This document shows, piece by piece, positions 1 through 9,672 of a DNA stretch of 64,000 nucleotides. Position 1 is the first letter of the stretch, and each line of letters begins with the position of its first letter. A model generated the notes under the pieces. That model ran no database searches and had not been told where the DNA came from. It was given only the letters and a program-made list of their open reading frames with translations. Made by a program: the position numbers and the translations under genes. The DNA comes from CAWGXG01 sp963826505 (GTDB lineage Bacteria; Chloroflexota; Anaerolineae; Aggregatilineales; Aggregatilineaceae), in assembly GCA_963826505.1 (NCBI GenBank), contig CAWGXG010000006.1, positions 558,001-622,000 on the forward strand. Direction: 5' to 3'.

Positions 1-1117
1 CTGGAGGAAACTCGACATTGTAACCTTCCCCAAACATGGGATACACGCGCAGCGAGGCTTGCTTGAACGGCCCCTTGCTGGTCTGGGGAGTCTGGGCCTC
101 ACCCTGACCCGATACGAGATTCACGTTTTCGACGACATGCAGTTCAACGCGCCCCTTGGTGCCCGTGATGGCGACATTCAAGCCTTCCCACGGGCTATAA
201 GCGATGAGGCAGTAGGACAGAATCACGCCGTTGCGGTAACGGGCGGTGACGGCCATCGTGTCTTCGATCGTGATCGGCTCGCCAAACACATTCCGATCGC
301 GGATATAACCGCTGTCTGCTTCCGCTTCGAGATACAACCCACGCAGGGCAGCGTCCTGGTCCAGGAACAGAGCGAAGGGGTCTTCCTGGGCCTCTGGTAC
401 ACCGGTATAGCGCTGGTAAGAATAAGTCTCACCGCGTGCACCAGCGTTCTCCTTGCCGTAAAACAGCAGATCGCCGAAAGCAAAGACCTCATCGGGATAG
501 GAATCAACCCACCAGTTGACCAGATCGAAATGGTGCGTGGCTTTGTGGACTAACAAACCGCCGGAATTTTGTTTTTCACGGTGCCAGCGCCGGAAGTAAT
601 CCGCCCCGTGATAGGTATCCAGCAGCCAGGAAAAATCCACGCTCAGGGGACGCCCTACTACGCCCTGCAGCAGCAGTTCGCGGAGTTTGGTGAAGGCGGG
701 GGCATAGCGGTAGTTGAAGGTGACTCTCAGTTTCTTTCCCGTGCGTTCGATGGTGTCGAAAATGGACTGGGCTTTTTCGGCGTCGGTGGTCATGGGTTTT
801 TCGGTGATGACATTACAGCCCAATTCCATCGCCCGGTTGATATACCGATGGTGAGTCGCGTCTATCGTAGCGACGATGACCGTGTCGGGACGCGTTTCGG
901 TGATCATCTTGTCAAACTGATGGGCAAGGTAGGTAGGCGCGGGTGGCATGCCTGCCCGGAGTTGGATCTGGTGATTATGCCAATTCATACGAGTCTGGCT
1001 GAGATCACAGAGGGCGGTCAACACGCAAGACTCGCTATACGTGTCCGTGATCGCCTGGATAAACATGCCCGCGCGACCCCCTGTGCCTACCACCGCAAAG
1101 CGTCTTTTTTTGTCCAC
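1..1117 (-). CDS. Gfo/Idh/MocA-family sugar oxidoreductase (3' end cut by window edge)
   Basis: NAD(P)-dependent dehydrogenase of the glucose-fructose/inositol/MocA type, expected to oxidise or epimerise a sugar or sugar acid in the cytoplasm. The N-terminus carries the Rossmann motif FAVVGTGGRAG and, near residue 100, the family signature VITEKPMTT, whose Lys normally takes part in catalysis. About 372 residues are present and the stop lies beyond base 1, so the 3' end is missing. The start is GTG at 1117, preceded by AAGGAG at a good distance. It lies 53 bases after the LacI gene on the same strand, so the two probably form one unit that is divergent from the ABC operon. The importer likely supplies its substrate, but the sugar cannot be named. 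Confidence 0.85.
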   Translation of the reverse strand, partial: MDKKRRFAVVGTGGRAGMFIQAITDTYSESCVLTALCDLSQTRMNWHNHQIQLRAGMPPAPTYLAHQFDKMITETRPDTVIVATIDATHHRYINRAMELGCNVITEKPMTTDAEKAQSIFDTIERTGKKLRVTFNYRYAPAFTKLRELLLQGVVGRPLSVDFSWLLDTYHGADYFRRWHREKQNSGGLLVHKATHHFDLVNWWVDSYPDEVFAFGDLLFYGKENAGARGETYSYQRYTGVPEAQEDPFALFLDQDAALRGLYLEAEADSGYIRDRNVFGEPITIEDTMAVTARYRNGVILSYCLIAYSPWEGLNVAITGTKGRVELHVVENVNLVSGQGEAQTPQTSKGPFKQASLRVYPMFGEGYNVEFPP

Positions 1118-1170
1118 GGATGCTCCTTTTTAACAATACGACTGTTGCATGATGCTAGCCATAGGACACT

Positions 1171-2187
1171 TTATGCGGGCGGCTGCGCGCTTCGGCGGAT
1201 GACCAGGTCAGGAATCAGTACGTGTTGGTGGTGTTTGTAATCCGGGTCGTGAATTTGTTCAAGCAGAAACTGAGATGCCAATTTGTTCTGTATATCAAAG
1301 TCGAAATAGACGCTTGTCAGCGGCGGGATGAGATAGGAGGCAATAGCATCATCGTCGAAGCTGACAATGGATACATCCTCGGGCACACGCAGGCCATGCT
1401 CGTGCAGCGCCGACAGGGCACCCATGGCCACATGATCGTTCACGGTCATGATGGCCGTAAACGCCGCACCCCGTTTCAGAAATTCACACACACCCTCATA
1501 GCCTGTTTTCATGGCACTCGCAAAGGTGGAGTAATCCCCGGTGTAGCTTGGCCCAGGGTCCAAGCCTTGCGAGGTCACGATGTCGCGCCATGTGTCGTGG
1601 CGCGAACGCGGATTGATGAAATCCAGCGACCCCGTAATCTCCGCGATCTTGCGATGTCCTAGATCTATCAAATGGTTTACGGCCAAGCGTGTGGCATGCT
1701 CCTGGTTGTAGCCTACCCAGGTCAGTTTCGAATCCAGCACATAGTCACGTCGCACAATAGGAATGCCGTGACATATCTCCAGGAGATCTTTATCGGAGAT
1801 GAGTAGTTTGGGCGCATATAACAGGATGCCGTCGACCAGTCGCGCCGCGGCTGTATTCAACGCGTCGGCGAAATTCTCTTGGGTGCATTCCGAGTAGAGC
1901 GTGGAATAGCCCGCCGCATTGATATACTGCGCCATCCGTGGCAGTACGAGCCCAAAATAGACATCCATGACGATAAATTCAATGCTGTTTGACTGGTGAG
2001 TTGTAAGCATCCGCGCGCCGAGATTGCGCTGGTATCCCATCTTCTCCATGACGCGCTGCACGCGGACGCGCGTAACGGGGGCGACCTCAGGATGACTGTT
2101 GAGCACACGCGACACCGTGCCGTACGACACACCAGCCTGACGTGCGACATCCCGAATGGTTGGGCGCTTGTTTTTTTGGTTGGCCAT
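1171..2187 (-). CDS. LacI-family transcriptional regulator
   Basis: Cytoplasmic DNA-binding repressor of 338 residues, a normal length for LacI/GalR. Residues 8-60 form the helix-turn-helix and hinge (TIRDVARQAGVSYGTVSRVL). The rest is a periplasmic-binding-protein-like effector domain of the sugar-sensing type, ending in the usual VSIVSFDDD segment. The start at 2187 has only a weak ribosome site. It is divergently transcribed from the sugar ABC operon starting at 2541, and two operator-like palindromes lie in the intergenic space, so it most likely controls both its own unit and the transporter. The effector sugar is unknown. Confidence 0.9.
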   Translation of the reverse strand: MANQKNKRPTIRDVARQAGVSYGTVSRVLNSHPEVAPVTRVRVQRVMEKMGYQRNLGARMLTTHQSNSIEFIVMDVYFGLVLPRMAQYINAAGYSTLYSECTQENFADALNTAAARLVDGILLYAPKLLISDKDLLEICHGIPIVRRDYVLDSKLTWVGYNQEHATRLAVNHLIDLGHRKIAEITGSLDFINPRSRHDTWRDIVTSQGLDPGPSYTGDYSTFASAMKTGYEGVCEFLKRGAAFTAIMTVNDHVAMGALSALHEHGLRVPEDVSIVSFDDDAIASYLIPPLTSVYFDFDIQNKLASQFLLEQIHDPDYKHHQHVLIPDLVIRRSAQPPA

Positions 2188-2263
2188 GAGTTTAGTTCCA
2201 TTGAATAGAATTCTAATTTGGTTCTAAAACCCTACGCTTTTTCTCATACTGCATCGCACAATG

Positions 2264-2280
2264 TCCGTAACCAGTCACGA
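2264..2280. promoter_or_regulatory. Candidate LacI-type operator, regulator side
   Basis: The sequence CCGTAACCAGTCACG is an imperfect palindrome with the same core as the operator at 2365-2379 (GTAACCNGTCAC). The two centres lie about 99 bases apart. It sits where a promoter for the LacI gene would be and could serve autoregulation or a DNA loop. This is inferred from sequence likeness only. Confidence 0.5.
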
Positions 2281-2330
2281 ACACTATAACATGTTTCAAG
2301 AAAAATGTCGATATACCGAGACTGCATTGC

Positions 2331-2379
2331 TTGACAACGGGGAAAACATCTTATATTATGAAACTGTAACCGGTCACGG
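2331..2379 (+). promoter_or_regulatory. Sigma-70-type promoter with overlapping LacI-type operator for the sugar ABC operon
   Basis: TTGACA at 2331-2336 and TATTAT at 2354-2359 are separated by exactly 17 bases, a near-consensus housekeeping promoter reading toward the permease gene at 2541. Directly downstream, at 2365-2379, lies TGTAACCGGTCACGG, a near-palindrome typical of LacI-family operators, placed over the expected transcription start. A bound repressor would block initiation. The neighbouring LacI protein is the obvious candidate. The transcribed leader before the first gene is about 170 bases. Confidence 0.7.
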
Positions 2380-2540
2380 AAATTCGATAAACTGATCTGG
2401 CGTAAGAAATTGGACGCGATTAGAGCAGGTTGTATCTCAGGCACGTCGCAACCCTGATCTTCAGCCAATACGACTGTCGGGGTGCGTCCCACCTGACGGC
2501 CTTTGGATGCTTACAAGACTAGAGTCAAGGAAGTTTCTTT

Positions 2541-3509
2541 GTGCGCATAAAGTCTGGTATAGCCAACTTTTTCAGACGCAACGCCGTCGCTTACATGTTC
2601 CTCATGCCATGGCTTCTGGGCTTCCTCGTACTTACGCTTTACCCCATGATTTACTCGCTGGGGCTCAGTTTCACGGATTATGACTTCACAAAACCCAATT
2701 CGACCCATTGGATCGGGGTTGCCAATTACGAGAAGATGTTCGGCGAGACGTTCGGCGTGACCAAGTTCACCGCGCCCACGGGCGAGGTGATGCGCGTGGA
2801 TCGGTACTACGTGAAGTCGCTGAAAGTGACGTTCACCTATGTGCTGGTGTCGGTGCCGCTGAAGTTGGTCGTCGCCCTCGCGGTTGCGATGCTGATGAAC
2901 CAGAAACTGCGTGGGGTGTCGTTTTACCGCGCCGTGTACTACGTCCCCACCCTCCTGGGCGGATCGGTGGCTATCGCGGTGCTGTGGAGGAAGCTGTTCG
3001 AGAAGGATGGCCTGGTGAACCACCTGTTAGGGACCATCGGCTTCACTAATCTCCCTGGCTGGATCACCAATCCCCGATTTTCGCTAGGGACGCTCATTTT
3101 GCTGTCGGTGTGGCAGTTCGGCTCGTCGATGATCATCTTTCTGGCCGGGCTGAAGCAAATCCCGCAGGAATATTACGAGGCGGCCAGCGTGGACGGCGCC
3201 AACAAGGTGCGGCAGTTCTTCGCCATCACCATTCCCTTACTTTCGCCGGTGATCCTGTTCAACCTGGTCATGCAAATGATTTACGCGTTCCAGGCATTCA
3301 CGCAGGCGTACATCATCGGCGGTGGCAAGGGAGGCGTGCTCAACTCCACGTTATTCTACACGCTCTACCTGTACATTCAGGGCTGGACATATCACGAGAT
3401 GGGCTATGCGTCGGCCATGGCGTGGGTACTGCTGCTGATCATCGCGGCGCTCACGGGTCTGGTCTTCCTGACGTCACGATGGTGGGTGTCCTATGGAACT
3501 GGGGAATGA
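2541..3509 (+). CDS. Carbohydrate ABC transporter permease, MalF/UgpA type
   Basis: Inner-membrane permease subunit of a CUT1 sugar importer, 322 residues with about six hydrophobic segments, the first starting near residue 16. The cytoplasmic EAA loop is seen as EYYEAASVDGANKVRQFF, which contacts the ATPase. An unusual polar insert of about 20 residues lies between the first two membrane segments. The start is GTG at 2541 behind AAGGAAG. It is the first gene of the operon and is followed at once by the second permease. No ATPase gene is present here, so the system must borrow a shared MsmK-like ATPase from elsewhere, as is common for such operons. Confidence 0.9.
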   Translation: MRIKSGIANFFRRNAVAYMFLMPWLLGFLVLTLYPMIYSLGLSFTDYDFTKPNSTHWIGVANYEKMFGETFGVTKFTAPTGEVMRVDRYYVKSLKVTFTYVLVSVPLKLVVALAVAMLMNQKLRGVSFYRAVYYVPTLLGGSVAIAVLWRKLFEKDGLVNHLLGTIGFTNLPGWITNPRFSLGTLILLSVWQFGSSMIIFLAGLKQIPQEYYEAASVDGANKVRQFFAITIPLLSPVILFNLVMQMIYAFQAFTQAYIIGGGKGGVLNSTLFYTLYLYIQGWTYHEMGYASAMAWVLLLIIAALTGLVFLTSRWWVSYGTGE

Positions 3510-3510
3510 C

Positions 3511-4395
3511 ATGAACACCGATACGGTTGTGGTCCACACGGCGAATAGCAGAAAAACCGGCACGATCATCCGCCACGGGCTGACCCATGTGTTCATCATC
3601 GCCCTGGGAGTGCTGATGATCTACCCCATCGTCTGGATGATTGTCAGCTCGTTCAAGCCCAACAATATGATCTTTAGCGACCCAGGGATCATACCGAAAG
3701 CCGTCACCATTGATAACTACGTCTCCGGGTGGAAAGGCTACGCTGGTACGACCTTCGGACGGTTTTTCGCCAACTCGCTCATGATCTGCGGAGTGGCCAT
3801 CGTCGGGAACCTGATATCGTGCACCATGGCGGCGTACGCGTTCGCGCGGCTCAAATTCGTGGGCAGGAACGTCTGGTTCGCGGCGATGATGGGATCGCTG
3901 ATGCTCCCGGGCCACGTCACGCTCGTGCCGCGCTATATCCTGTTTAATACCTTTGGATGGGTGGGGACCTACCTCCCGATACTCGTGCCGAAATTCCTCG
4001 CGACGGATGCGTTCTTCGTGTTTCTGCTGGTGCAGTTCATACGCAGTCTGCCGAAAGAGGTAGAGGAGGCGGCCATCATCGATGGATGCGGGAAATTCGG
4101 AGTATTCCTGCGTATCATCGTGCCTCTCGCGACTCCCGCACTGGTGACGACAGCGCTGTTCACGTTCCTCTGGACGTGGGATGACTTTTTCAACCACCTG
4201 CTGTACCTCACCAGGCCGGATACGTTCACTGTATCGCGGGCGTTGCGCACATTCGTTGGCGACGCGGGTGCGGTATCCAACTGGGGCGGTGCGCTGGCTA
4301 TGGCTACGCTTTCTATAATTCCCGCCTTTATCCTGTTCTTTTCCCTGCAGAAATACTTCGTACAAGGTATCGCGACCACGGGCATCAAGGGTTAG
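3511..4395 (+). CDS. Carbohydrate ABC transporter permease, MalG/UgpE type
   Basis: Second membrane subunit of the same CUT1 importer, about 294 residues with six predicted membrane segments and the EAA loop EVEEAAIIDGCGKFGVF. An in-frame ATG at 3493 would overlap the previous gene by 17 bases. I prefer the ATG at 3511 because GGGGAA lies just upstream and it begins right after the preceding stop. The close packing implies translational coupling with the first permease and a heterodimeric pore. Confidence 0.9.
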   Translation: MNTDTVVVHTANSRKTGTIIRHGLTHVFIIALGVLMIYPIVWMIVSSFKPNNMIFSDPGIIPKAVTIDNYVSGWKGYAGTTFGRFFANSLMICGVAIVGNLISCTMAAYAFARLKFVGRNVWFAAMMGSLMLPGHVTLVPRYILFNTFGWVGTYLPILVPKFLATDAFFVFLLVQFIRSLPKEVEEAAIIDGCGKFGVFLRIIVPLATPALVTTALFTFLWTWDDFFNHLLYLTRPDTFTVSRALRTFVGDAGAVSNWGGALAMATLSIIPAFILFFSLQKYFVQGIATTGIKG

Positions 4396-4489
4396 TGCAA
4401 TAACAGGAGAAAACGCATATGAAATGACGATGGGGACGTGTTTCGGATTTGTCCGCTGACACCGTTATACAGAAACAGGAGAATTCAAG

Positions 4490-5803
<1,314 letters not shown>

Positions 5804-5827
5804 CTTCCAGCAAGAGTGACAGATACC

Positions 5828-5860
5828 AAGGCGCGGGATCGTTCCATCCCGCGCCTTTTT
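5828..5860 (+). terminator. Rho-independent terminator of the sugar ABC operon
   Basis: A perfect 12-bp stem (AAGGCGCGGGAT paired with ATCCCGCGCCTT) with a 6-base loop is followed by a run of T. It lies 25 bases after the binding-protein stop. Confidence 0.92.
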
Positions 5861-6082
5861 CATATACGCCCGTCATGGGCGACAACTGGGCAGCGAAAGA
5901 CCTGTGGGGAATATTCGACCACATAGTTCGATTTTGCCTGACACAAGCTGAGCACGAGAAAAGGACTCAGTCGATGACTGAGGAAAGGATCGTCACTTCA
6001 GAATCTCGATTGTTTTCAGCCTTCGCCGGATCCCTGTTCTACGTATAAACACGTAGAGATCGAGCCACTCCTTACGTAAAAT
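5861..6082. other. Intergenic region with two short inverted repeats
   Basis: No convincing gene. It contains CTCAGTC-gat-GACTGAG at 5966-5982 and CTACGT-N6-ACGTAG at 6039-6056, either of which could be an operator or a small RNA hairpin upstream of the paralogue pair that follows. No clear promoter was recognised. Confidence 0.4.
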
Positions 6083-6105
6083 CCCACAGCATTGTGTGGG
6101 TTTTT
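6083..6105 (+). terminator. Small hairpin with T-tract, possible terminator or leader attenuator
   Basis: CCCACA and TGTGGG flank a 6-base loop and are followed by TTTTT. It lies about 90 bases before the next start, so it may end upstream transcription or act as an attenuator. Confidence 0.5.
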
Positions 6106-6197
6106 GGTTTAGAAATACCCCGTTTTACGAATATACCGCCGCCGCAAGGCTTGTTATTCTGGTAATTGAAGTATTTGATCAGAGGCAATGCAACAAA

Positions 6198-6791
6198 ATG
6201 TCTATAAGACCGTTCAAATTTCACCGCCATTGGCGATTTGTTAGTTTACAGCTTCTCGATCTTCTAGGAATCGTTATTCTGATGATCGGCCTGACGGCAG
6301 GCAACCTGCTTGCTTTTCACAAGGTTGGCGCTCAATCTGGCAGCGACAGCCTGTTCAGCAATATGAACCCTGAAGATGTGTTTGAAATCTCGCTAGCGCT
6401 GGAAAACGGCACCGTGCTTCACCACTACGTGTATATGAACGAGGAGTCAGGGGTTTGTGATGTCGCTCAGCCGGAAGAACAGCGCCCGTGCCACGTGGAT
6501 CTGAAAGCACTGGCTACTCAATTCGAGAATATTACGGTGGTACAATTTGTTCAGTTTCTCCCGGAATCCATTCACTGGTCTGGCCCAGACACTACCCCTA
6601 TTGTGGTCGCCTCCGAGATCAAGGCGTGGAATGCTGAGAGTAATCAAGCGTACCGTTGGAAAGTCGCCTGTTCGGTGCTTAATGACCAATCCGCCCTGGC
6701 GCTATGTGCGCGCCTCGACCGTTTAGACCATTTCAATTATGCCCTGGTGGCAGCAAATCAGCTTGCCAGCCTGGTATCCTCAGAATCCTAG
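6198..6791 (+). CDS. Secreted or membrane-anchored four-cysteine protein, paralogue A
   Basis: Family not recognised. The product is about 197 residues from the ATG at 6198. A longer reading from GTG 6096 would begin inside a hairpin and is less likely. Residues 19-45 are hydrophobic (signal peptide or anchor, then VGAQSG). The mature part shows VCDVAQPEEQRPCHVDL and, near the end, WKVACSVLNDQSALALC, giving four cysteines in two pairs that could form two disulphides outside the cell. The next gene is a clear paralogue with the same layout (EISLALENG against ALSLQLDNG, TPIVVASEIKAW against TPVVMAAEIREW). Function unknown; an extracellular binding or sensory role is only a guess. Confidence 0.7.
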   Translation: MSIRPFKFHRHWRFVSLQLLDLLGIVILMIGLTAGNLLAFHKVGAQSGSDSLFSNMNPEDVFEISLALENGTVLHHYVYMNEESGVCDVAQPEEQRPCHVDLKALATQFENITVVQFVQFLPESIHWSGPDTTPIVVASEIKAWNAESNQAYRWKVACSVLNDQSALALCARLDRLDHFNYALVAANQLASLVSSES

Positions 6792-6826
6792 CCTACTCGA
6801 TGCATAACCGCTGAGGAGAACACCCT

Positions 6827-7576
6827 ATGTCGAACAACCTTATATCCCACCATCACCGCAGCCTGCTCGCCCAGGCGATCGCAAACATGCTTCGAAGACG
6901 AAAGGCGCTGAGGATCATCGCCAATGTACTGCTGGTCGCGCTGGTTTGCACGAATTTTCAAACTCGTGTCCAGGCTTCAGACAACAATGTCTTTAAGGAC
7001 ATTAAGCCAAATCTCGTGTTTGCTCTCTCACTTCAATTGGACAATGGAGCCGACTACCACCAATATGTGTATGTCGACGATCAACAAGGTTTCTGTGACC
7101 TTAGCCGTCCCGTCAACTCTCGTGAATGTCAGATCGACCTGATCAGAATTATTCATCAGTTCAAACGAGTGGCCGTCATAAGGCATGCGGCTGTGCTCCC
7201 AACGTCCGTCCAATGGAATGCGTGGGATTGGGACACGATGACATTAAGAGAAGGCGGATATACTCCCGTCGTTATGGCGGCAGAAATTCGCGAGTGGGAA
7301 TCTGAGAGCGACGAGGTTCATCATTGGTGGGTGGCGTGTTCGGTGATTCCCGATACGCCAACCTTGGCAGTATGTCGCGAGGCCGATATTGTCGATCCTA
7401 CCGCTGATGTGATAGTCAGCGAAACCACGACGATTAGTAGCCTTAAGGATTATGTCATTGTCGGAGCTGACGAGTTGCTGGCTATTTCCGACGTAGTTGG
7501 CGCGCAAACCGCAAACGATCCAAGCGAAGAGACAAATGCGAGCATCGGAGACTTGATGGATCAGGTCTATGGATAA
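6827..7576 (+). CDS. Secreted four-cysteine protein, paralogue B
   Basis: A 249-residue protein with a positively charged N-terminus, a hydrophobic stretch at about 28-45 and probable cleavage near VQAS. It shares with the preceding gene the cysteine frames GFCDLSRPVNSRECQIDL and WWVACSVIPDTPTLAVC, and the tyrosine-rich strand YHQYVYVDD. It carries an extra acidic tail of about 50 residues. AGGAG lies before the ATG, and the gap to paralogue A is 35 bases, so they are probably co-transcribed after a tandem duplication. No known domain was recognised. Confidence 0.75.
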   Translation: MSNNLISHHHRSLLAQAIANMLRRRKALRIIANVLLVALVCTNFQTRVQASDNNVFKDIKPNLVFALSLQLDNGADYHQYVYVDDQQGFCDLSRPVNSRECQIDLIRIIHQFKRVAVIRHAAVLPTSVQWNAWDWDTMTLREGGYTPVVMAAEIREWESESDEVHHWWVACSVIPDTPTLAVCREADIVDPTADVIVSETTTISSLKDYVIVGADELLAISDVVGAQTANDPSEETNASIGDLMDQVYG

Positions 7577-7768
7577 CTGACCCGCCCCTATTCTCTGGAA
7601 CCGATATCCTCAAACCAGGTTTTGTGGCTCCTGGCAAATGAGCCATCCATCCTACTTTTCATTCCCCCGTTCGGTCTAAACACGGATAGGTCTTCCGGTC
7701 GTTCCTGGTTTCGCCAAAGGGGACTATGCTGAGCTTACCATCCGTCGATGTATAGGGAGTGAAAACTC

Positions 7769-8134
7769 ATGAATGCCGTTCAATCTCAGCTCCTCAAATA
7801 TGCGCAGGAAGGGATGACGGTCTATGACCGTCAGGGAAATAAACTGGGCAAAGTGAGCATGGTCTATGCTGGTCCAGAGGATTATATGCCAACTGGATCG
7901 GGCCGGTCGGTCATCGACGTCGACGAAAATCTACTCCCGGAAGCGGTGCGTAACTTGTTTCCCCAAGACCGCGTTCCGGACACGATCCGCCAGCGGTTGT
8001 TCCAGGCGGGCTTTCTGAAGATCAACACTGGGCTGTTGACATCAGATCGTTATGCGCTCGCCGATCAGGTCGAAGTGGTTCGCAGCGAAAGCATTTACCT
8101 GAAGGTCGACAAAAACCAGACGCTTAAATTCTAA
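7769..8134 (+). CDS. PRC-barrel-like small protein, paralogue 1
   Basis: A 121-residue soluble protein. It begins with EGMTVYDRQGNKLGKV, the typical first beta-hairpin of PRC-barrel-like domains, and ends in strands YALADQVEVV and IYLKVDKNQTLKF. Two close paralogues lie at 9014-9379 and 10941-11315, sharing the central helix (TIRQRLFQAGFLKIN). A GGGAG ribosome site lies in a leader GGAGTGAAAA that is shared with the third copy. PRC domains act in protein-protein contacts in photosynthesis, RNA processing and stress. The exact role here is unknown, but the neighbours suggest an envelope or stress response. Confidence 0.75.
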   Translation: MNAVQSQLLKYAQEGMTVYDRQGNKLGKVSMVYAGPEDYMPTGSGRSVIDVDENLLPEAVRNLFPQDRVPDTIRQRLFQAGFLKINTGLLTSDRYALADQVEVVRSESIYLKVDKNQTLKF

Positions 8135-8216
8135 GGTATGGGGAAACCCCTTCAGCCGCGGCACACGGCGAACCCGGCGGCGCGCATTTCTACCCTATTG
8201 TCCAAACAGACATCAA

Positions 8217-8262
8217 ATGGGTGGCCCGCATCAGGACAGAAACACTGATGCGGGCCACCCAT
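8217..8262. terminator. 18-bp perfect hairpin between convergent genes (bidirectional terminator)
   Basis: ATGGGTGGCCCGCATCAG and its exact complement are separated by a 10-base loop. It lies between the PRC-like gene and the opposing cupredoxin gene. The T-rich tail is modest on both sides, but the stem is strong enough to end transcription from both directions. Confidence 0.75.
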
Positions 8263-8291
8263 CGCTTCTTTACATGGGGGAGGCTCGGTCT

Positions 8292-8765
8292 TTACCCGCC
8301 GGAAGTCACGATGACAGTCCCATCCATCCCAGGATGGACCGAGCAGTGATACTCGTAGGTGCCTGGGTCCGTGAATGTGAATGAGAACGTCCCGCCCGGT
8401 GCAATGTCACCAGAGTCAAAGAGATTGGTGGGCGCATCGCGCGGCCCAGACGTCACGGTATGGGACACGTCGTCCTGGTTGGTCCAGGTCACGGTTGTGC
8501 CCGCCGGCACCGTGATTTCCTGAGGCTGGAAAGTAGTGTTTACCATAAGCACCTGAGACTCCGCCGCTTGAGTGGTGGGTTGAGGGGCGCCGGCTTCAGG
8601 CGTTTCAGTCGGAGACATGACCGTGTCGGGTGCCGTGGTGGGCGATGTGGCAGCGCTGGGTGTGTTGGTAGGAGAGTTCTTTTTGTCATTGCTGCCACAG
8701 GCAGCCATTGACAAGGCGAAAACAGGTAGGCTGATGGCCAGTAACCATGCTTTATAGCGTCGCAT
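8292..8765 (-). CDS. Blue-copper (cupredoxin) lipoprotein
   Basis: Exported small copper protein of 157 residues, probably an electron carrier or copper store at the outer face of the membrane. It has a lipoprotein signal with SMAAC (Cys23 as the lipid anchor), a Thr/Pro-rich flexible linker to about residue 75, then a plastocyanin-like domain. Its four type-1 copper ligands are visible: His102 in DVSHTV, and Cys141, His144 and Met147 in HCSVHPGMDG. I chose the ATG at 8765 over a GTG at 8798 because AAGGAG precedes it. It sits among stress-type genes on the opposite strand and appears monocistronic. Confidence 0.92.
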   Translation of the reverse strand: MRRYKAWLLAISLPVFALSMAACGSNDKKNSPTNTPSAATSPTTAPDTVMSPTETPEAGAPQPTTQAAESQVLMVNTTFQPQEITVPAGTTVTWTNQDDVSHTVTSGPRDAPTNLFDSGDIAPGGTFSFTFTDPGTYEYHCSVHPGMDGTVIVTSGG

Positions 8766-9013
8766 GTTGATTTGCTCCTTGATTAGTCTGTCGAACACAA
8801 CCTAGTGTAAGGCGAGTGGTTATCCGCGATCACGGGCATATTGGGGGATACTGACATAGGAAAATGGGCCGATATGCCACACTGAAGAGTCTGGCAGTTC
8901 TGTTGTTTGTCGCGGTCCATGAGGGTCCGCAACCAGCGTATGGCGGCGGACCAGCTTGATCGGGTGTGCAATTCAGTCGTGACGTGATTGATGTTTCGGC
9001 CTGTCAGAACCCA

Positions 9014-9379
9014 TCACAGGATCAGCAGCCCGGTGCGGCTGACGGTCAGCCGGATCCCCTCGTCGTTCACATTGTCAATCTGTTCGGGCAGCGCGAAGTG
9101 CGCTCGCGACGACTTTCTGCCATTGGAGATTTTCAGAAAACCTGATTGCAGCATCCTCTGACGAATCTCGGGCGGTTCCAAATCGAGTGGAATCATGTTG
9201 AGGACTTCAGCAGGCAGCGCCTCCTCGTAGCTGCCAACGCCCGGCGCGAGACTCCACGCCGCCGCATCCCCATTCAGGCCGAGATGAATATAGGACACTG
9301 TGCCTATTTCCTGTCCCTGGGGGTCGTAAACAGGCATCCCTACCGCGACCTCATTGAGCCAATCTTGCTTGCCAATCAT
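9014..9379 (-). CDS. PRC-barrel-like small protein, paralogue 2
   Basis: A 121-residue protein related to those at 7769 and 10941. It shows VGMPVYDPQGQEIGTV at the N-terminus, the helix EIRQRMLQSGFLKIS and the closing strands FALPEQIDNV and IRLTVSRTGLLIL. It is the most divergent of the three and is read from the other strand as a single gene with GGAG upstream. Function unknown. Confidence 0.72.
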   Translation of the reverse strand: MIGKQDWLNEVAVGMPVYDPQGQEIGTVSYIHLGLNGDAAAWSLAPGVGSYEEALPAEVLNMIPLDLEPPEIRQRMLQSGFLKISNGRKSSRAHFALPEQIDNVNDEGIRLTVSRTGLLIL

Positions 9380-9672
9380 GGTTCAAGCTCCACTTTTGTG
9401 GACAGATGCTTTCAGTGTAAACGTCAGACGCCCCAGCCTGAACACCCCAACGGCTCATTTTGGCGTAGGTCGAAAGACCCGGCAGCAGAGGACACGTAGG
9501 CATGACGCACTCCTATACCCACAAGCTCACTCAGCGTGTTTTATCGATACGGGCCTTTTGTCCTATGCAAGATTCCCCCGTTTGGCCCTGCATGTGGGAT
9601 AGCTGTGCCCGTAGACTAGAAACAGGCTGAGGGAAACCCGGCCTGAATACTCAAACGAACGGAGGGTATGAG

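Noticed and set aside
3451..4365. Long minus-strand open frame opposite the MalG-type permease
   Set aside because: It is antisense to a well-supported permease, has an odd Arg/His/Glu-rich composition, no start signals and no domain.
7577..7640. Small TGGCTC...GAGCCA stem after the secreted pair
   Set aside because: Only 6 bp with no T-tract, so it is not supported as a terminator.
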